DNA from: Clostridia bacterium
GTDB lineage: Bacteria > Bacillota_A > Clostridia > Oscillospirales > CAG-272
Length of the DNA stretch: 64,000 nt
Assembly: GCA_017466455.1 (NCBI GenBank)
Contig: JAFTUD010000001.1
Coordinates: 1 to 64,000, forward strand
Direction: 5' to 3'
Under the pieces are notes generated by a model. That model had not been told where the DNA came from. It worked only from the letters and a program-made list of their open reading frames with translations, and did not search any database. The position numbers and the translations under genes are program-made. Positions 26,337 to 36,985 of the stretch are shown here, piece after piece (the stretch's first letter is position 1; each line of letters opens with the position of its first letter).

Positions 26337-27125
26337 ATGGGACAGAAAGTAAACCCACATGGATTGCGCGTTGGCGTAATTAAGAACTGGGATTCAAGAT
26401 GGTTCGCTTCTGATGAAAGCTTCGGCGATACTCTTGTATCTGACTATAACCTTAGAAAATATCTTAAGGAAGAGCTTTTCGCAGCAGGCGTTTCCAAGAT
26501 CGAAATCGAAAGAGATTCCAAGGATGTTGTAAGAGTGTTCATTCACTGTGCAAAGCCTGGCGTTGTAATCGGTAAGAAGGAAGAGCCAAAGGAAGGCGAA
26601 AAGGCAAAGCCACGCAGAATTGATGCAATTCGCGAAAAGGTTGAAAAGATGACTGGCAAGAAGGCTCATGTAAATGTTGTTGAGGTTAAGCACATTGACA
26701 CCGACGCTCAGCTCGTAGCTGAAAACATTTGTGGCCAGCTTGAAAGAAGAATCGGCTTCCGTCGTGCAATGAAGCAGGCAATCGGAAGAACAATGAAGTT
26801 CGCAAAGGGTATTAAGATCGCATGTAGCGGTCGTCTTGGCGGAGCAGAAATCGCCCGTACCGAGCAATACCACGAGGGAACAATTCCGCTACAAACAATC
26901 AGAGCGGACATCGACTACGGATTTTGGGAAGCTAACACCACCTACGGTAAGATCGGCGTTAAGGTTTGGATCTACAAGGGCGAGGTTCTTAACAATGTAT
27001 CAAAGAGCGTTGAGGAAAAGACCGACCGTCCAAGAAGAAAGTTCAACAAGGACAAGGATAACAACAGAGGTGGCAGAAGACCAAGCAACCGTGGACCTAA
27101 AAACACTGAAGGAGGCGCACACTAA
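26337..27125 (+). CDS. rpsC: 30S ribosomal protein S3 with variant KH loop
   Basis: 262 aa. Part of the mRNA entry helicase with S4 and S5. [19 protein letters not shown] and the C-terminal [16 protein letters not shown] are canonical. In the KH domain the usual GxxG loop (VIGKGG or VIGKKG) is instead VIGKK followed by a charged insertion [13 protein letters not shown] at about residues 80-92. The tail is long and basic ([19 protein letters not shown]). AAGGAGG 8 nt before ATG 26337 fixes the start over the frame opening at 26301. Overlaps rplP by one base. Confidence 0.95.
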   Translation: MGQKVNPHGLRVGVIKNWDSRWFASDESFGDTLVSDYNLRKYLKEELFAAGVSKIEIERDSKDVVRVFIHCAKPGVVIGKKEEPKEGEKAKPRRIDAIREKVEKMTGKKAHVNVVEVKHIDTDAQLVAENICGQLERRIGFRRAMKQAIGRTMKFAKGIKIACSGRLGGAEIARTEQYHEGTIPLQTIRADIDYGFWEANTTYGKIGVKVWIYKGEVLNNVSKSVEEKTDRPRRKFNKDKDNNRGGRRPSNRGPKNTEGGAH

Positions 27126-27553
27126 TGTTAATGCCTAAAAGAGTAAAATACAGACGTGTTCAAAGAGGCCGCCTTAAGGGTAAGGCAACAAGAGGAAACA
27201 CCATTACAAACGGTCAATACGGTCTTGTTGCATTGGAGCCTGCTTGGATTCACGCAAATCAAATTGAGGCAGCCCGTATCGCTATGACAAGATATATCCG
27301 TCGTGGCGGTAAGGTATGGATCAAGATATTCCCTGATAAGCCTATCACAGAAAAGCCTGCTGAAACTCGAATGGGTTCAGGTAAGGGCTCACCTGAGTAC
27401 TGGGCAGCAGTAGTTAAGCCGGGCAGAGTAATGTTTGAAATGGACGGCGTATCCGAAGAGATTGCAAGAGAGGCTATGCGTCTTGCAATGCACAAGCTCC
27501 CTATCAAATGTAAGTTTGTAGTTAAAGAGCAAATCGAGGAAGTGGAGGAATAA
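27125..27553 (+). CDS. rplP: 50S ribosomal protein L16
   Basis: 142 aa. Contacts tRNA at the A site. It contains [34 protein letters not shown] and [27 protein letters not shown] 9 nt upstream and a TAATG overlap with rpsC support ATG 27125. Confidence 0.97.
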   Translation: MLMPKRVKYRRVQRGRLKGKATRGNTITNGQYGLVALEPAWIHANQIEAARIAMTRYIRRGGKVWIKIFPDKPITEKPAETRMGSGKGSPEYWAAVVKPGRVMFEMDGVSEEIAREAMRLAMHKLPIKCKFVVKEQIEEVEE

Positions 27554-27556
27554 GCT

Positions 27557-27745
27557 GTGAAAACTAATGAAATCAGACAAATGTCTTCACAAGACTTGGA
27601 AAAGAAGCTAAAGGAGCTTAAGCAAGAGCTTTTCAATCTTCGTTTCCAACACGCTATTAACCAACTCGACAATCCTCACAAGATAGCAGATGTTAAGAAG
27701 GACATCGCTCGTGTAATGACCGTTCTCAACGAGAAGAACGCATAA
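27557..27745 (+). CDS. rpmC: 50S ribosomal protein L29
   Basis: 62 aa. Near the tunnel exit beside L23. It contains [28 protein letters not shown]. It uses a GTG start at 27557, 3 bp after rplP, with GGAGGAAT just upstream. Confidence 0.95.
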   Translation: MKTNEIRQMSSQDLEKKLKELKQELFNLRFQHAINQLDNPHKIADVKKDIARVMTVLNEKNA

Positions 27746-27761
27746 TTGGAGGAACTGAGTT

Positions 27762-28019
27762 ATGACAGAACGCAACTTGAGAAAAACAAGAGTTGGTATT
27801 GTTGTTAGCACAAAGATGGATAAGACAATCGTAGTTGCAATACAGGACAATGTAAAGCACGCGGTATACGGAAAGATCGTAAAGCGTACAACAAAGATCC
27901 ACGCTCATGACGAAAAGAATGAGTGCACAGTAGGCGACAAGGTAGAGGTAATGGAGACAAGACCTCTTTCCAAGACAAAGAGATGGCGCCTCGTACAAAT
28001 CATAGAAAAGGCAAAATAA
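27762..28019 (+). CDS. rpsQ: 30S ribosomal protein S17
   Basis: 85 aa. OB-fold primary 16S-binding protein. [19 protein letters not shown] and the [29 protein letters not shown] core are typical. GGAGG precedes the start. Confidence 0.96.
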   Translation: MTERNLRKTRVGIVVSTKMDKTIVVAIQDNVKHAVYGKIVKRTTKIHAHDEKNECTVGDKVEVMETRPLSKTKRWRLVQIIEKAK

Positions 28020-28087
28020 TTGATCCTTATGAGGGTACATTCAATGAATGTGCCGAATATTAGGGAAACCTTATTAGGAGGATAAAA

Positions 28088-28456
28088 ATGATTCAGCAAG
28101 AAAGCAGAATGAAGGTTGCCGACAACACAGGCGCTAAGGAGCTTCTTTGCATAAGAGTCCTCGGTGGTACAGGCAGAAGATATGCCAACATCGGTGATGT
28201 AGTAGTATGCTCAGTAAAGAAGGCAGCTCCTGGCGGAATTGTTAAGAAAGGCGATGTAGTTAAGGCTGTTATCGTTAGAAGCGCAAAGGGTGTTCACCGT
28301 GCAGACGGTTCTTACATCAAGTTTGACGAGAACGCAGCAGTTATTATTAAGGAAGACAAGAGCCCAAGAGGAACTCGTATCTTTGGCCCAGTAGCAAGAG
28401 AGCTTCGTGAAAAGGAATACACAAAGATACTCTCCCTCGCTCCTGAAGTACTTTAA
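28088..28456 (+). CDS. rplN: 50S ribosomal protein L14
   Basis: 122 aa. At the subunit interface, partner of L19 and of silencing factor Rsf[21 protein letters not shown] and the C-terminal [16 protein letters not shown] match. A 68-bp gap before it contains a small hairpin GTACATTC...GAATGTGC and then AGGAGG. Confidence 0.97.
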   Translation: MIQQESRMKVADNTGAKELLCIRVLGGTGRRYANIGDVVVCSVKKAAPGGIVKKGDVVKAVIVRSAKGVHRADGSYIKFDENAAVIIKEDKSPRGTRIFGPVARELREKEYTKILSLAPEVL

Positions 28457-28471
28457 TGGAGGTAGATAGTA

Positions 28472-28786
28472 ATGAATAAATTGCATGTAAAGACAGGCGA
28501 TACCGTTATTGTTATCTCCGGAGACGATAAGGGTGTAAAGGGTGAGGTGCTCGCAGTAAGCCCAGACGAAAAGAAGGTTATTGTAAAGGGTGCAAACATT
28601 GTAACCAAGCATACAAAGCCAAGAAGACAGGGCGAGACCGGTGGCATCATCAAGGTTGAGGGTGCTATGTACGCATCCAAGGTTCAAATCTATTGCAAGA
28701 ACTGCGACAAGGGCGTAAGAGTTGCACATAAGATTGAGGACGGCAAGAAGATCCGCGTTTGCGCAAAATGCGGAAAGGAACTTTAA
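28472..28786 (+). CDS. rplX: 50S ribosomal protein L24
   Basis: 104 aa. Assembly-initiator protein with a KOW motif (VKTGDTVIVISGDDKGVKGEVL). CKNCDKGVRVAHK and CAKCGKEL add two CxxC pairs near the C-terminus, as in many Firmicutes L24, suggesting a zinc site. Confidence 0.96.
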   Translation: MNKLHVKTGDTVIVISGDDKGVKGEVLAVSPDEKKVIVKGANIVTKHTKPRRQGETGGIIKVEGAMYASKVQIYCKNCDKGVRVAHKIEDGKKIRVCAKCGKEL

Positions 28787-28803
28787 TAAGGGGGTAACTA
28801 ACG

Positions 28804-29343
28804 ATGGCAAGATTTAGAGATCTTTATAAGAACGAAGTTGCTCCTGCTCTCATGAGCAAGTTCGGATACAAGAGCCCAATGCAAATTCCAAAGTTTGATA
28901 AGATCGTTATCAATGTTGGTGCGGGCGACGCAAAGGATAACGCAAAGGTTATCGACAAAATCATTGAGGAAATTTCACTCATCGCAGGACAAAAGGCAGT
29001 TCCTACCTACTCTAAGAAGAGCGTTGCGAACTTTAAGCTCCGTGAGGGCGTAAAGATCGGTGCAAAGGTTACACTTCGTGGCGAGAGAATGTACGAGTTT
29101 ATGGATAGACTCTTCACATTCGCACTCCCAAGAGTTCGTGACTTCAAGGGCATCAACGCAAACGGCTTTGACGGCAGAGGTAACTACTCAATGGGTCTTC
29201 GCGAGCAGTTGATTTTCCCTGAAATCGAGTACGATAAGGTTGATAAGATCCGTGGTATGGATATCACATTCGTAACAACCGCAAATACCGACGAAGAAGC
29301 AAAAGAGCTCCTTACACTTATGGGCGCTCCGTTTGCTAAATAA
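28804..29343 (+). CDS. rplE: 50S ribosomal protein L5
   Basis: 179 aa. Binds 5S rRNA and contacts S13 in the B1b bridge. [18 protein letters not shown] and [20 protein letters not shown] are present. GGGGG precedes the start. Confidence 0.97.
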   Translation: MARFRDLYKNEVAPALMSKFGYKSPMQIPKFDKIVINVGAGDAKDNAKVIDKIIEEISLIAGQKAVPTYSKKSVANFKLREGVKIGAKVTLRGERMYEFMDRLFTFALPRVRDFKGINANGFDGRGNYSMGLREQLIFPEIEYDKVDKIRGMDITFVTTANTDEEAKELLTLMGAPFAK

Positions 29344-29357
29344 TTGGAGGATTTAAA

Positions 29358-29543
29358 ATGGCTAAGAAAGCAATGGTACTCAAACAGCAGAAGAAGCAGA
29401 AATTCTCCACAAGAGAATACAACCGCTGCAAGATCTGTGGCAGACCTCACGGCTACCTTCGTAAGTATGGCATTTGCCGTATTTGCTTCCGTGAGAGAGC
29501 ATACGCAGGAGAAATCCCAGGCGTAAAGAAAGCAAGCTGGTAA
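29358..29543 (+). CDS. rpsZ: 30S ribosomal protein S14, zinc type
   Basis: 61 aa, the short zinc-binding S14 form. Four Cys as [20 protein letters not shown] build the site. Head protein of the 30S. GGAGG precedes ATG 29358. Confidence 0.95.
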   Translation: MAKKAMVLKQQKKQKFSTREYNRCKICGRPHGYLRKYGICRICFRERAYAGEIPGVKKASW

Positions 29544-29653
29544 TCACCGGCTACTCCATCTATCGGAAGGAAACAGTAGTTTAACCACCGATATGCCATC
29601 ACCCGAGAGGGTGGTAGCAAGAATAATTAACTTGCATAAAAGGAGAAATAACA
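29544..29653 (+). promoter_or_regulatory. Structured gap between rpsZ and rpsH
   Basis: TATCGG pairs with CCGATA around 29571-29593, followed by a CACCC-GAGA-GGGTG hairpin with a GNRA loop. Unusual length for this operon; a ribosomal-protein (for example S8) binding site is possible but unproven. Confidence 0.4.
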
Positions 29654-30049
29654 ATGCAAATTTCAGATGTAATCGCAGATATGCTCACAAGAATCAGAAA
29701 TGCGAGCAATGCAAAGCACGAAACAGTAGATGTTCCTGCTTCTAACATGAAGAAGGCAATCGCCGACATTCTTCTTGAGGAAGGCTATATTAAGGCTGTA
29801 TCCATCATTGAAGACGGTAAGCAGGGCGTTATCAGAATCACACTTAAATACGATGGTAAGGCAAGAGTAATCCACGGTATTCGCAGAGTTTCTAAGCCTG
29901 GTCTTAGAATTTACTCAAACTGCGAGGATATGCCAAAGGTTATGAACGGTCTTGGTATCGCAATCGTATCCACATCAAAGGGCATCATGACAGACAAAAA
30001 GGCAAGACATGAAAATGTCGGCGGCGAAGTTCTCGCATTTGTTTGGTAA
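29654..30049 (+). CDS. rpsH: 30S ribosomal protein S8
   Basis: 131 aa. Primary 16S central-domain binder. [21 protein letters not shown] and the C-terminal [24 protein letters not shown] region match. AGGAG precedes ATG 29654 after the structured gap. Confidence 0.97.
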   Translation: MQISDVIADMLTRIRNASNAKHETVDVPASNMKKAIADILLEEGYIKAVSIIEDGKQGVIRITLKYDGKARVIHGIRRVSKPGLRIYSNCEDMPKVMNGLGIAIVSTSKGIMTDKKARHENVGGEVLAFVW

Positions 30050-30064
30050 TAGGAGGAAAAGGAC

Positions 30065-30607
30065 ATGTCAAGAATCGGAAGAGCTCCAATAAATGTTCCT
30101 GCAGGCGTTGAAGTAAAGATCGACTCCGCTAACTCTGTAATTACAGTTAAGGGTGCTAAGGGTACATTAACATTTAATTATCACAATAGAATGAGCGTTG
30201 CGATGGAAGGCACTGTGATCAGCGTAACCCGTCCATCTGACGAAAAAGAGGATCGTGCGCTTCACGGTCTTACAAGAACTCTTATTAACAATATGATAGT
30301 AGGCGTTACCGCGGGCTATTCAAAGAAGCTCGAGGTAAACGGCGTAGGCTACAGAGTAGCGCTTCAGGGCAAGAACCTCAATCTCACACTCGGATATTCA
30401 CATCCCGTAGTTGTTGAAGCACCTGAGGGAATCACCTTCGAGGCTCCTGATGCAAACACCATCATCGTTAAGGGAATTGATAAGCAGCTCGTTGGCGAAA
30501 CAGCAGCATTTATCCGTTCTAAGAGAGCACCTGAGCCATACAAGGGCAAGGGTATTAAGTATGAAGGCGAGAAGATTCGCCGTAAAGCCGGTAAGACTGG
30601 TAAATAA
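30065..30607 (+). CDS. rplF: 50S ribosomal protein L6
   Basis: 180 aa, two tandem alpha-beta domains, located near the sarcin-ricin loop. [16 protein letters not shown] and the closing [20 protein letters not shown] are diagnostic. AGGAGG precedes the start. Confidence 0.97.
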   Translation: MSRIGRAPINVPAGVEVKIDSANSVITVKGAKGTLTFNYHNRMSVAMEGTVISVTRPSDEKEDRALHGLTRTLINNMIVGVTAGYSKKLEVNGVGYRVALQGKNLNLTLGYSHPVVVEAPEGITFEAPDANTIIVKGIDKQLVGETAAFIRSKRAPEPYKGKGIKYEGEKIRRKAGKTGK

Positions 30608-30625
30608 TGAAAGGAGACGACAAAA

Positions 30626-30985
30626 ATGGTATCAAGAAAAGATAGCAATGCACAGCGTCTTAAGAGACATGCAAGAGTTCGTGGAAAGATTTCTGGAACT
30701 GCTGAGCGTCCACGCCTTTGTGTATATCGCTCAAACAAAAACATCTCTTGCCAAATCATCGATGATGTAGCAGGAGTAACACTCGTTTCCGCTTCTACTC
30801 AGGAGGCTGGCTTCGAAGGAATCGGAAGCAACAAGGCGGCTGCAAAGAAGGTTGGTCTTATGATCGCTGAAAAGGCACTCGCAAAGGGAATCGACACAGT
30901 AGTATTTGACCGTGGCGGTTATGTTTATCACGGACGTGTATCGGAGCTTGCAGAGGGTGCAAGAGAAGGCGGACTTAAGTTCTAA
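30626..30985 (+). CDS. rplR: 50S ribosomal protein L18
   Basis: 119 aa. 5S rRNA binder. [20 protein letters not shown] near the N-terminus and [21 protein letters not shown] at the C-terminus match. AAGGAG precedes the start. Confidence 0.97.
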   Translation: MVSRKDSNAQRLKRHARVRGKISGTAERPRLCVYRSNKNISCQIIDDVAGVTLVSASTQEAGFEGIGSNKAAAKKVGLMIAEKALAKGIDTVVFDRGGYVYHGRVSELAEGAREGGLKF

Positions 30986-31058
30986 TTCTCGCCAAGCAGG
31001 CATCGGTTTGTACACTGTTTAATTCACAACACTAATTAAACAAGAGGAGAAATTAAAA

Positions 31059-31556
31059 ATGGCAAAGATTGACGCAGCAACCCTTGATCTTCAAGAAAAG
31101 ATGGTTGCACTCAACCGTGTATCCAAAACAGTAAAGGGTGGCCGTATCGCTCGCTTTACCGCACTTATGGTAGTAGGCGACGGAAAGGGTCACGTTGGCT
31201 ATGGTCTTGGAAAGGCAGCCGAGGTTCCGGACGCAATTCGCAAGGGAATTGAGGATGCTAAGAAGAATATGATTACTGTAGCTATGAAAGATACAACAAT
31301 CCCACACGAGGTAATCGGAAAGTTCGGTGCAGGTACCGTTCTTCTAAAGCCCGCTGCCCGTGGTACAGGTATTATCGCAGGTCAGACTGTTCGTGCAGTT
31401 CTTGAGCTTGCAGGAATTGAAAACATCAGAGCAAAGAGCCTTCGTTCAAACAACAAGACTAATGTAGTTAAGGCTACATTCGAGGGTCTTAAGGCACTTA
31501 GAACTGCTGATGAGGTTGCTAAGACTCGCGGAATTGACGCGAAGCACATAGGCTAA
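31059..31556 (+). CDS. rpsE: 30S ribosomal protein S5
   Basis: 165 aa. Decoding-fidelity protein with a dsRNA-binding-like N-domain ([40 protein letters not shown]) and the C-domain [32 protein letters not shown] precedes the start. Confidence 0.97.
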   Translation: MAKIDAATLDLQEKMVALNRVSKTVKGGRIARFTALMVVGDGKGHVGYGLGKAAEVPDAIRKGIEDAKKNMITVAMKDTTIPHEVIGKFGAGTVLLKPAARGTGIIAGQTVRAVLELAGIENIRAKSLRSNNKTNVVKATFEGLKALRTADEVAKTRGIDAKHIG

Positions 31557-31569
31557 GGAGGAAACAAAG

Positions 31570-31749
31570 ATGGAAAAGGTTAAAGTAACATTAACAAAGA
31601 GTCTTATTGCTTCCAAGCCTAACCAAAAGGCAACAGCAAAATCTCTTGGCCTTACCAAGATTGGTGACAGCATCGTTCATGCGAACGATCAGGTTTTGGC
31701 AGGCAAACTAAAGGTTATCGGACATCTTGTAACAGTAGAAAACGCATAA
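31570..31749 (+). CDS. rpmD: 50S ribosomal protein L30
   Basis: 59 aa, short bacterial L30. Begins MEKVKVTLTKSLIASKP and includes KSLGLTKIGDSIVHAND and the ending GHLVTVENA, the canonical plan. GGAGG precedes ATG 31570, 13 bp after rpsE. Confidence 0.95.
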   Translation: MEKVKVTLTKSLIASKPNQKATAKSLGLTKIGDSIVHANDQVLAGKLKVIGHLVTVENA

Positions 31750-31825
31750 CTTTAACTGCCAAAAGGGCAGAAATTGATTGAATAAATCAATTACACAAAA
31801 TCAATTTCAACAAGGAGGATAAAAA

Positions 31826-32266
31826 ATGAAGCTCCATGAACTTTCACCCGCTGCCGGATCAGCAAAGGCAGCTTGGCGCAAGGGAAGAGGTCCTGGCTCT
31901 GGAAACGGAAAAACCGCAGGAAAGGGTCACAAGGGTCAAAACGCACGCTCAGGCGGTGGTGTAAGACCTGGATTTGAAGGCGGACAGCTCCCACTTTACA
32001 GAAAACTCCCTAAGAGAGGTTTCAATAATAAATTCGGTAAAGAATACGCTATTATCAATGTTAGCACACTCAACAAGTTCGCAAACGGCGAGACAGTAAA
32101 CATCGAAGTACTTATGAATAAGGGTATTATCGACAAGGCTTGTGACGGACTCAAAGTGCTTGGCAATGGTGAACTCAAGAAAGCTATCACTGTCGAGGCT
32201 AAGGTTTTCTCAGCAACAGCTAAAGAGAAGATTGAGGCTGCAGGCGGAAAAGCCGAGGTGAAATAA
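31826..32266 (+). CDS. rplO: 50S ribosomal protein L15
   Basis: 146 aa. Late assembly protein linking 23S domains. [38 protein letters not shown] and [12 protein letters not shown] match. AAGGAGG precedes the start; followed 2 bp later by secY. Confidence 0.97.
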   Translation: MKLHELSPAAGSAKAAWRKGRGPGSGNGKTAGKGHKGQNARSGGGVRPGFEGGQLPLYRKLPKRGFNNKFGKEYAIINVSTLNKFANGETVNIEVLMNKGIIDKACDGLKVLGNGELKKAITVEAKVFSATAKEKIEAAGGKAEVK

Positions 32267-32268
32267 TT

Positions 32269-33600
32269 ATGTTTCGTACTTTGGCTAATGCCTGGAAAAT
32301 TCCAGATTTAAAGAAAAAGCTATTATTTACACTTTTCATTATCCTTATTTACAGAGTAGGCGCATGCTTGCCTGTACCGTTTATTGAAAGCGGTGCGCTT
32401 GAAAATGCGTCAATGGGAAATGGAACAATACTTGGATTTGTAAGCATCCTTTCAGGAAACGCATTCCAGTATGCAACCCTGTTTGCACTCGGTGTATCTC
32501 CATACATCACAGCATCCATCGTTATCCAGCTTCTCACAATCGCGATTCCCGCGCTTGAAAGACTCGCAAAGAAGGGTGAAGAGGGTAAAGAGAAAATAGC
32601 TCAAATCACTCGTTACATTACAGTCGCAATTTCCATTGTAACAAGTATCGGTTATTACTTCCTTCTCAAGAACCAATTCGGAGCATTAAGAATTGGCTAT
32701 GAGGGTCCATTCTATGCAGTTGTAATCATCGCTTGCTTGGTTGCAGGATCATCAGTTGTAATGTGGCTTGCTGAAAAAATCAATGTTAGCGGTATCGGAA
32801 ACGGTATTTCAATAATCCTTTTCGCAAACATCGTATCCCGTATGCCTACAACAGGCATCGCAATGATTAACACAATCATTGACCGTCCTATCGGCGGAAC
32901 AATATTTGCAATTTGCTACGCAGCAGTAATGCTCGCGCTTGTATGGTTCGTAATCTACATCTCCGACAGTGAGCGTAGAATTCCCGTACAGTATGCAAAG
33001 AAGGTAGTTGGAAGAAAGATGTACGGAGGACAAAGCTCCAACCTTCCGATTAAGCTTAATATGACAGGCGTAATGCCTATCATCTTCGCAAATGCAATTC
33101 TTACACTCCCTGCAACAATCGTTGGATTTACAGGTTATCCCGAAAACACATTCTGGAGAGCAGTGCTTCTTCAGTTTGACCCATCTAACTCAAATGTAGC
33201 GTGGACATATGTAGTGCTTCAGTTCCTACTCATTATTGCATTCGCATATTTCTATGTTGCAATTTCCTTCAACCCAATTGAGGTTTCAGGAAACTTGCAG
33301 AAGAACGGCGGTTCAATCCCCGGTATAAGACCTGGAAAGGCAACCTCCGACTTCATCTCTAAGGTTCTTTCAAGAATTACACTCATCGGCGCTCTTGCCT
33401 TGTCTGTAATCTCAGTTCTCCCACTTATCATCAAGTTCATTATGGCTTACATTCCGAAGGTTCAGGATTTCTCCAATGGCTTTGCGAACATCGCATTCGG
33501 CGGAACATCTATTATCATCGTAGTAGGCGTAATTCTTGAAACAATAAGAGAGATTGAGGCGCAGATGACAATGCGTCACTATAAAGGTTTCCTCGAATAA
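32269..33600 (+). CDS. secY: Protein translocase subunit SecY
   Basis: 443 aa, ten membrane helices forming the Sec channel. Plug region and TM2 read GVSPYITASIVIQLLTIAIP, and the cytoplasmic C5 loop contains RKMYGGQSSNLPIKLN and PGIRPGKATSDFI. It handles export of the signal-peptide proteins in this window. It starts 2 bp after rplO, so coupled translation is likely. Confidence 0.97.
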   Translation: MFRTLANAWKIPDLKKKLLFTLFIILIYRVGACLPVPFIESGALENASMGNGTILGFVSILSGNAFQYATLFALGVSPYITASIVIQLLTIAIPALERLAKKGEEGKEKIAQITRYITVAISIVTSIGYYFLLKNQFGALRIGYEGPFYAVVIIACLVAGSSVVMWLAEKINVSGIGNGISIILFANIVSRMPTTGIAMINTIIDRPIGGTIFAICYAAVMLALVWFVIYISDSERRIPVQYAKKVVGRKMYGGQSSNLPIKLNMTGVMPIIFANAILTLPATIVGFTGYPENTFWRAVLLQFDPSNSNVAWTYVVLQFLLIIAFAYFYVAISFNPIEVSGNLQKNGGSIPGIRPGKATSDFISKVLSRITLIGALALSVISVLPLIIKFIMAYIPKVQDFSNGFANIAFGGTSIIIVVGVILETIREIEAQMTMRHYKGFLE

Positions 33601-33616
33601 TAAAAGGAGAAAACTA

Positions 33617-34267
33617 ATGAGTAAAAATCTTAAGCTTATATTCCTTGGCGCACCTGGTGCAGGCAAGGGAACACAATCTGACATCGTTGCCGAAAAGTAC
33701 GGAATTCCAACAATTTCTACAGGCAACATGATCAGAGAAGCAATTAAAAACAATACCGAAATGGGAATTGCCGCAAAGGCATACACCGAAAAGGGAGCGC
33801 TCGTTCCCGATGAGGTTGTAATCGGCATTATCGCTGAGCGCCTTGCAAAGGATGACTGCCAAAACGGCTTTATCCTTGATGGCTTCCCAAGGACGGTTCC
33901 GCAGGCTGAGGCGCTTGACAAGATGGGCGTAGATATCAACTGTGTTGTCAGCATCGAGGTAGCGGATGATAAAATTGTTGAGCGTATGGGTGGCAGACGC
34001 GTTTGCCCATGCGGAGCATCATACCACACCGTGTATAAGCCTTCGGCTAAGGGCGAGTTCTGCGATAAATGCGGAGAGAAGCTCATTATCCGCAAGGATG
34101 ATGCACCTGAGGTTGTTTTGAGCAGACTGGAAATTTACCACGCTCAAACCGAGCCTCTTAAAGAATTTTACGGTAAAAAGGGCGTTCTTTCGTTGGTAGA
34201 GGGACAGGAGGAGGTAGCAGATACCACCGCGCTTACCCTTAAGGCAATAGAGGACGCAATCGCTTAA
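33617..34267 (+). CDS. adk: Adenylate kinase with zinc lid
   Basis: 216 aa. Catalyses ATP + AMP to 2 ADP. P-loop GAPGAGKGT, AMP site STGNMIREAI, DGFPRT, and a LID domain with CPCGASYHT...CDKCGEK, the four-Cys zinc form of Gram-positive enzymes. Standard position between secY and map. AAGGAG precedes the start. Confidence 0.97.
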   Translation: MSKNLKLIFLGAPGAGKGTQSDIVAEKYGIPTISTGNMIREAIKNNTEMGIAAKAYTEKGALVPDEVVIGIIAERLAKDDCQNGFILDGFPRTVPQAEALDKMGVDINCVVSIEVADDKIVERMGGRRVCPCGASYHTVYKPSAKGEFCDKCGEKLIIRKDDAPEVVLSRLEIYHAQTEPLKEFYGKKGVLSLVEGQEEVADTTALTLKAIEDAIA

Positions 34268-34270
34268 AGT

Positions 34271-35041
34271 ATGGTTCCAAGAATTAAAACTCCAAAGCAA
34301 ATAGAGAAGATGCAGGTAGCCGGTAGAATTACGGGCGAGGCGCTTCTTTACGCGAAGGAATTCATTCACGAGGGCGTAACTACTAAGGAAATAGACGATA
34401 AAATTCGCAAATATATCGAGAAATGCGGTGCAAAGCCAACATTTCTCGGATATGGCGGATTTCCCGGTAGCGCTTGCATCAGTATCAATGATGAGGTAAT
34501 ACACGGTATTCCCTCACATAAACGGGTGTTAAGGAACGGCGACATCGTCAAAATTGATGTAGGAGCAGCAAGAAACGGATTTACAGGTGACAGCGCCGCA
34601 ACATTTGCGGTAGGCGAAATCTCCGAGGAAGCGCAAAGGCTCATCGATGTAACAAGAGAAAGCTTCTATGAAGCAATCAAGGCTATTGAAAATACCCCGA
34701 ATCCAATAATTATGGATATCGGTAAGGCTGTATCGGCACATGCCGAGGCAAACGGATTTTCAGTAGTTCGTAAGTATGTCGGACACGGAGTCGGCGCAAG
34801 CCTTCACGAATTTCCAAATGTACCTAACTATCCTGCAATAGGTGATGCAAGCTCAAGGATAAAAATCATTCCGGGAATGACCCTTGCAATAGAGCCTATG
34901 ATAAATCAAGGCACAAGAGTCGTTAAGGAAATGCCCGATGGCTGGACTGTCGTCACAGGCGACGGAAAGCTCTCGGCTCACTATGAGCACAGTATTGCTG
35001 TAACCGACAACGGAATAATAATTCTGACCAAGGTAGACTAA
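34271..35041 (+). CDS. map: Methionine aminopeptidase type I
   Basis: 256 aa. Removes the initiator Met after deformylation. Metal ligands are visible in KIDVGAARNGFTGDSAATF (Asp pair), GHGVGASLHEFPN (His), EPMINQG (Glu) and YEHSIAVTD (Glu). It functions with Def and Fmt encoded at 50787-52187. It starts 3 bp after adk. Confidence 0.96.
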   Translation: MVPRIKTPKQIEKMQVAGRITGEALLYAKEFIHEGVTTKEIDDKIRKYIEKCGAKPTFLGYGGFPGSACISINDEVIHGIPSHKRVLRNGDIVKIDVGAARNGFTGDSAATFAVGEISEEAQRLIDVTRESFYEAIKAIENTPNPIIMDIGKAVSAHAEANGFSVVRKYVGHGVGASLHEFPNVPNYPAIGDASSRIKIIPGMTLAIEPMINQGTRVVKEMPDGWTVVTGDGKLSAHYEHSIAVTDNGIIILTKVD

Positions 35042-35164
35042 GTGAAAAAATAAAAGCTTTCTTGTGCGGCTGAATTTTCAAGAGAGCTAAGGGCTCGCAC
35101 ACTCCGTTACTTAAGGTGCGAGAGGATCAAAAATAAGAAAAACCGAATTTTCAAGGAGCATAAC

Positions 35165-35383
35165 ATGGCAAAAGATGATGTTGTTGAATTTGAGGGCGTA
35201 GTAAAGGAAGCACTTCCTAATGCGACCTTCAAGGTAGAATTGCCAAATGGGCACATAGTAACCGCCCATATATCAGGCAAATTAAGATTAAATTATATTA
35301 GAATATTGCCCGGTGATAAGGTAACCGTAGAGGTATCAGTATATGACCTCTCCAAGGGACGAATCACATGGCGCGCTAAATAA
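35165..35383 (+). CDS. infA: Translation initiation factor IF-1
   Basis: 72-aa OB-fold protein that occupies the 30S A site at initiation. [42 protein letters not shown] and the ending [13 protein letters not shown] are canonical. The 123-bp gap before it contains CTCGCAC...GTGCGAG, a possible hairpin, and then AAGGAG. Confidence 0.97.
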   Translation: MAKDDVVEFEGVVKEALPNATFKVELPNGHIVTAHISGKLRLNYIRILPGDKVTVEVSVYDLSKGRITWRAK

Positions 35384-35399
35384 GAAAGGTGGTTTCATA

Positions 35400-35513
35400 A
35401 TGAAAGTAAAGCCTTCCGTAAAGAAAATCTGTGACAAGTGCAAGGTAATCAAGAGAAAGGGTACCGTAATGGTAATCTGCGAAAATCCTAAGCACAAGCA
35501 GAGACAGGGCTAA
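35400..35513 (+). CDS. rpmJ: 50S ribosomal protein L36
   Basis: 37 aa. [20 protein letters not shown] with CDKC, a later Cys and HKQRQG forms the C-type zinc ribbon of L36. GAAAGGTGG precedes ATG 35400, 16 bp after infA. Confidence 0.96.
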   Translation: MKVKPSVKKICDKCKVIKRKGTVMVICENPKHKQRQG

Positions 35514-35558
35514 TTCAAACCAAACAACCAATATTTATAATTAATGAGGTGAACAATA

Positions 35559-35927
35559 ATGGCTCGTATAGCTGGTGTTGACATTCCGAACGCAAAGCGT
35601 GTTGAAATTGCTTTGACATACATTTACGGTATCGGAAGAAAGAGTGCGCAGGACATTCTTGCAAAGACAGGAATCAACCCTGACACACGCGCAAAAGACT
35701 TGACAGAGGATGAAATCGCGAAGCTTCGTGATGAAATCGAAACAAATTACCATGTAGAGGGTGAGCTTCGCAGAGAAGTAGCTCTTAACATTAAACGCTT
35801 GGTAGAAATCAACTGCTATCGCGGTATCAGACACAGAAAGGGACTCCCTGTAAGAGGTCAGAGAACCAAGACAAATGCAAGAACCAGAAAAGGTCCTGCA
35901 AAGACGATAGCTAACAAGAAGAAATAA
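35559..35927 (+). CDS. rpsM: 30S ribosomal protein S13
   Basis: 122 aa. Head protein contacting P-site tRNA and L5. [20 protein letters not shown] and [20 protein letters not shown] with a basic tail are diagnostic. GAGGTG precedes the start. Confidence 0.97.
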   Translation: MARIAGVDIPNAKRVEIALTYIYGIGRKSAQDILAKTGINPDTRAKDLTEDEIAKLRDEIETNYHVEGELRREVALNIKRLVEINCYRGIRHRKGLPVRGQRTKTNARTRKGPAKTIANKKK

Positions 35928-35939
35928 GGAGTGTAGCAA

Positions 35940-36332
35940 ATGGCAAAGGATAAGAAGGTTGTTAGAAGACGCCGTGAGCGCAAGAACATCGAAAAGGGTG
36001 CAGCTCATATCAGCTCTACATTTAATAACACAATAGTAACCATTACCGATCTCAACGGAAACGCTGTATCATGGGCATCCGCAGGCGAGCTCGGCTTTAA
36101 GGGTTCAAGAAAATCAACTCCATTCGCAGCACAAATGGCAGCTGAAGCAGCAGCTAAGGCAGCAATGGAACACGGAATGAAGACCGTAGAGGTTTATGTA
36201 AAGGGCCCAGGTCAAGGCCGTGAATCTGCAATTCGTGCTCTCTCAACCGCGGGACTCGCTGTTACAATGATTAAGGATGTAACACCTATCCCACACAACG
36301 GATGCAGACCGCCAAAACGCAGACGTGTTTAA
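35940..36332 (+). CDS. rpsK: 30S ribosomal protein S11
   Basis: 130 aa. Platform protein near the mRNA exit. [19 protein letters not shown] and the ending [18 protein letters not shown] match. It starts 12 bp after rpsM with AAGGAG. Confidence 0.97.
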   Translation: MAKDKKVVRRRRERKNIEKGAAHISSTFNNTIVTITDLNGNAVSWASAGELGFKGSRKSTPFAAQMAAEAAAKAAMEHGMKTVEVYVKGPGQGRESAIRALSTAGLAVTMIKDVTPIPHNGCRPPKRRRV

Positions 36333-36353
36333 TATAATAGGAGGAACAGAATA

Positions 36354-36968
36354 ATGGCAAGATATACAGGACCATCATGCAAGCTTTGCCGTAGAGAAGG
36401 CGTAAAGCTTTACCTTAAGGGTGAGCGTTGCCAAAGCGGAAAGTGCGCACTTGATAGAAGAAAATCTGCTCCCGGACAACACGGTGCAGCAAAGAAGAAG
36501 CTCACTGAGTATGGAACTCAAATGAGAGAAAAGCAAAAGGCTAAGAGATACTATGGCGTTCTCGAAAAGCAATTCCTTAACTACTACAAGAAGGCAGCAA
36601 ATCAAGATGGCGTAGCAGGTGAAAACCTTCTCAGACTTCTTGAAAGAAGACTTGACAATGTAGTATTCAGAATGGGACTCGCAGACAGCCATAAGGAGGC
36701 TCGTCAGCTCGTATTGCACGGACACTTCACACTTAACGGACACAAGGCAGATGTTCCTTCAATCCTTGTTAAGGTTGGAGATGTTATTGAGGTAAAGGAG
36801 ACCGAATCACCAAAGATCAAATCATTTGTAGAGGCAATGAAGGATGTAGTTGCACCAAAGTGGCTTGAGCTTGGAGAGAAGAGCGCAAAGGTTGTTGCAA
36901 TGCCTGAGCGTGACGATATCGACTTTGAACTCAACGAGCAGCTCATCATCGAACTTTACTCAAAATAA
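36354..36968 (+). CDS. rpsD: 30S ribosomal protein S4
   Basis: 204 aa. Assembly-initiating 16S binder and mRNA helicase component. The N-terminus has [20 protein letters not shown] with CKLC and further Cys, a zinc-type N-terminus, and an S4 RNA-binding domain [20 protein letters not shown]. In many bacteria S4 autoregulates its operon; a structured RNA candidate follows directly at 36986-37039. Confidence 0.97.
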   Translation: MARYTGPSCKLCRREGVKLYLKGERCQSGKCALDRRKSAPGQHGAAKKKLTEYGTQMREKQKAKRYYGVLEKQFLNYYKKAANQDGVAGENLLRLLERRLDNVVFRMGLADSHKEARQLVLHGHFTLNGHKADVPSILVKVGDVIEVKETESPKIKSFVEAMKDVVAPKWLELGEKSAKVVAMPERDDIDFELNEQLIIELYSK

Positions 36969-36985
36969 TAATCGCTCTTTGTATG

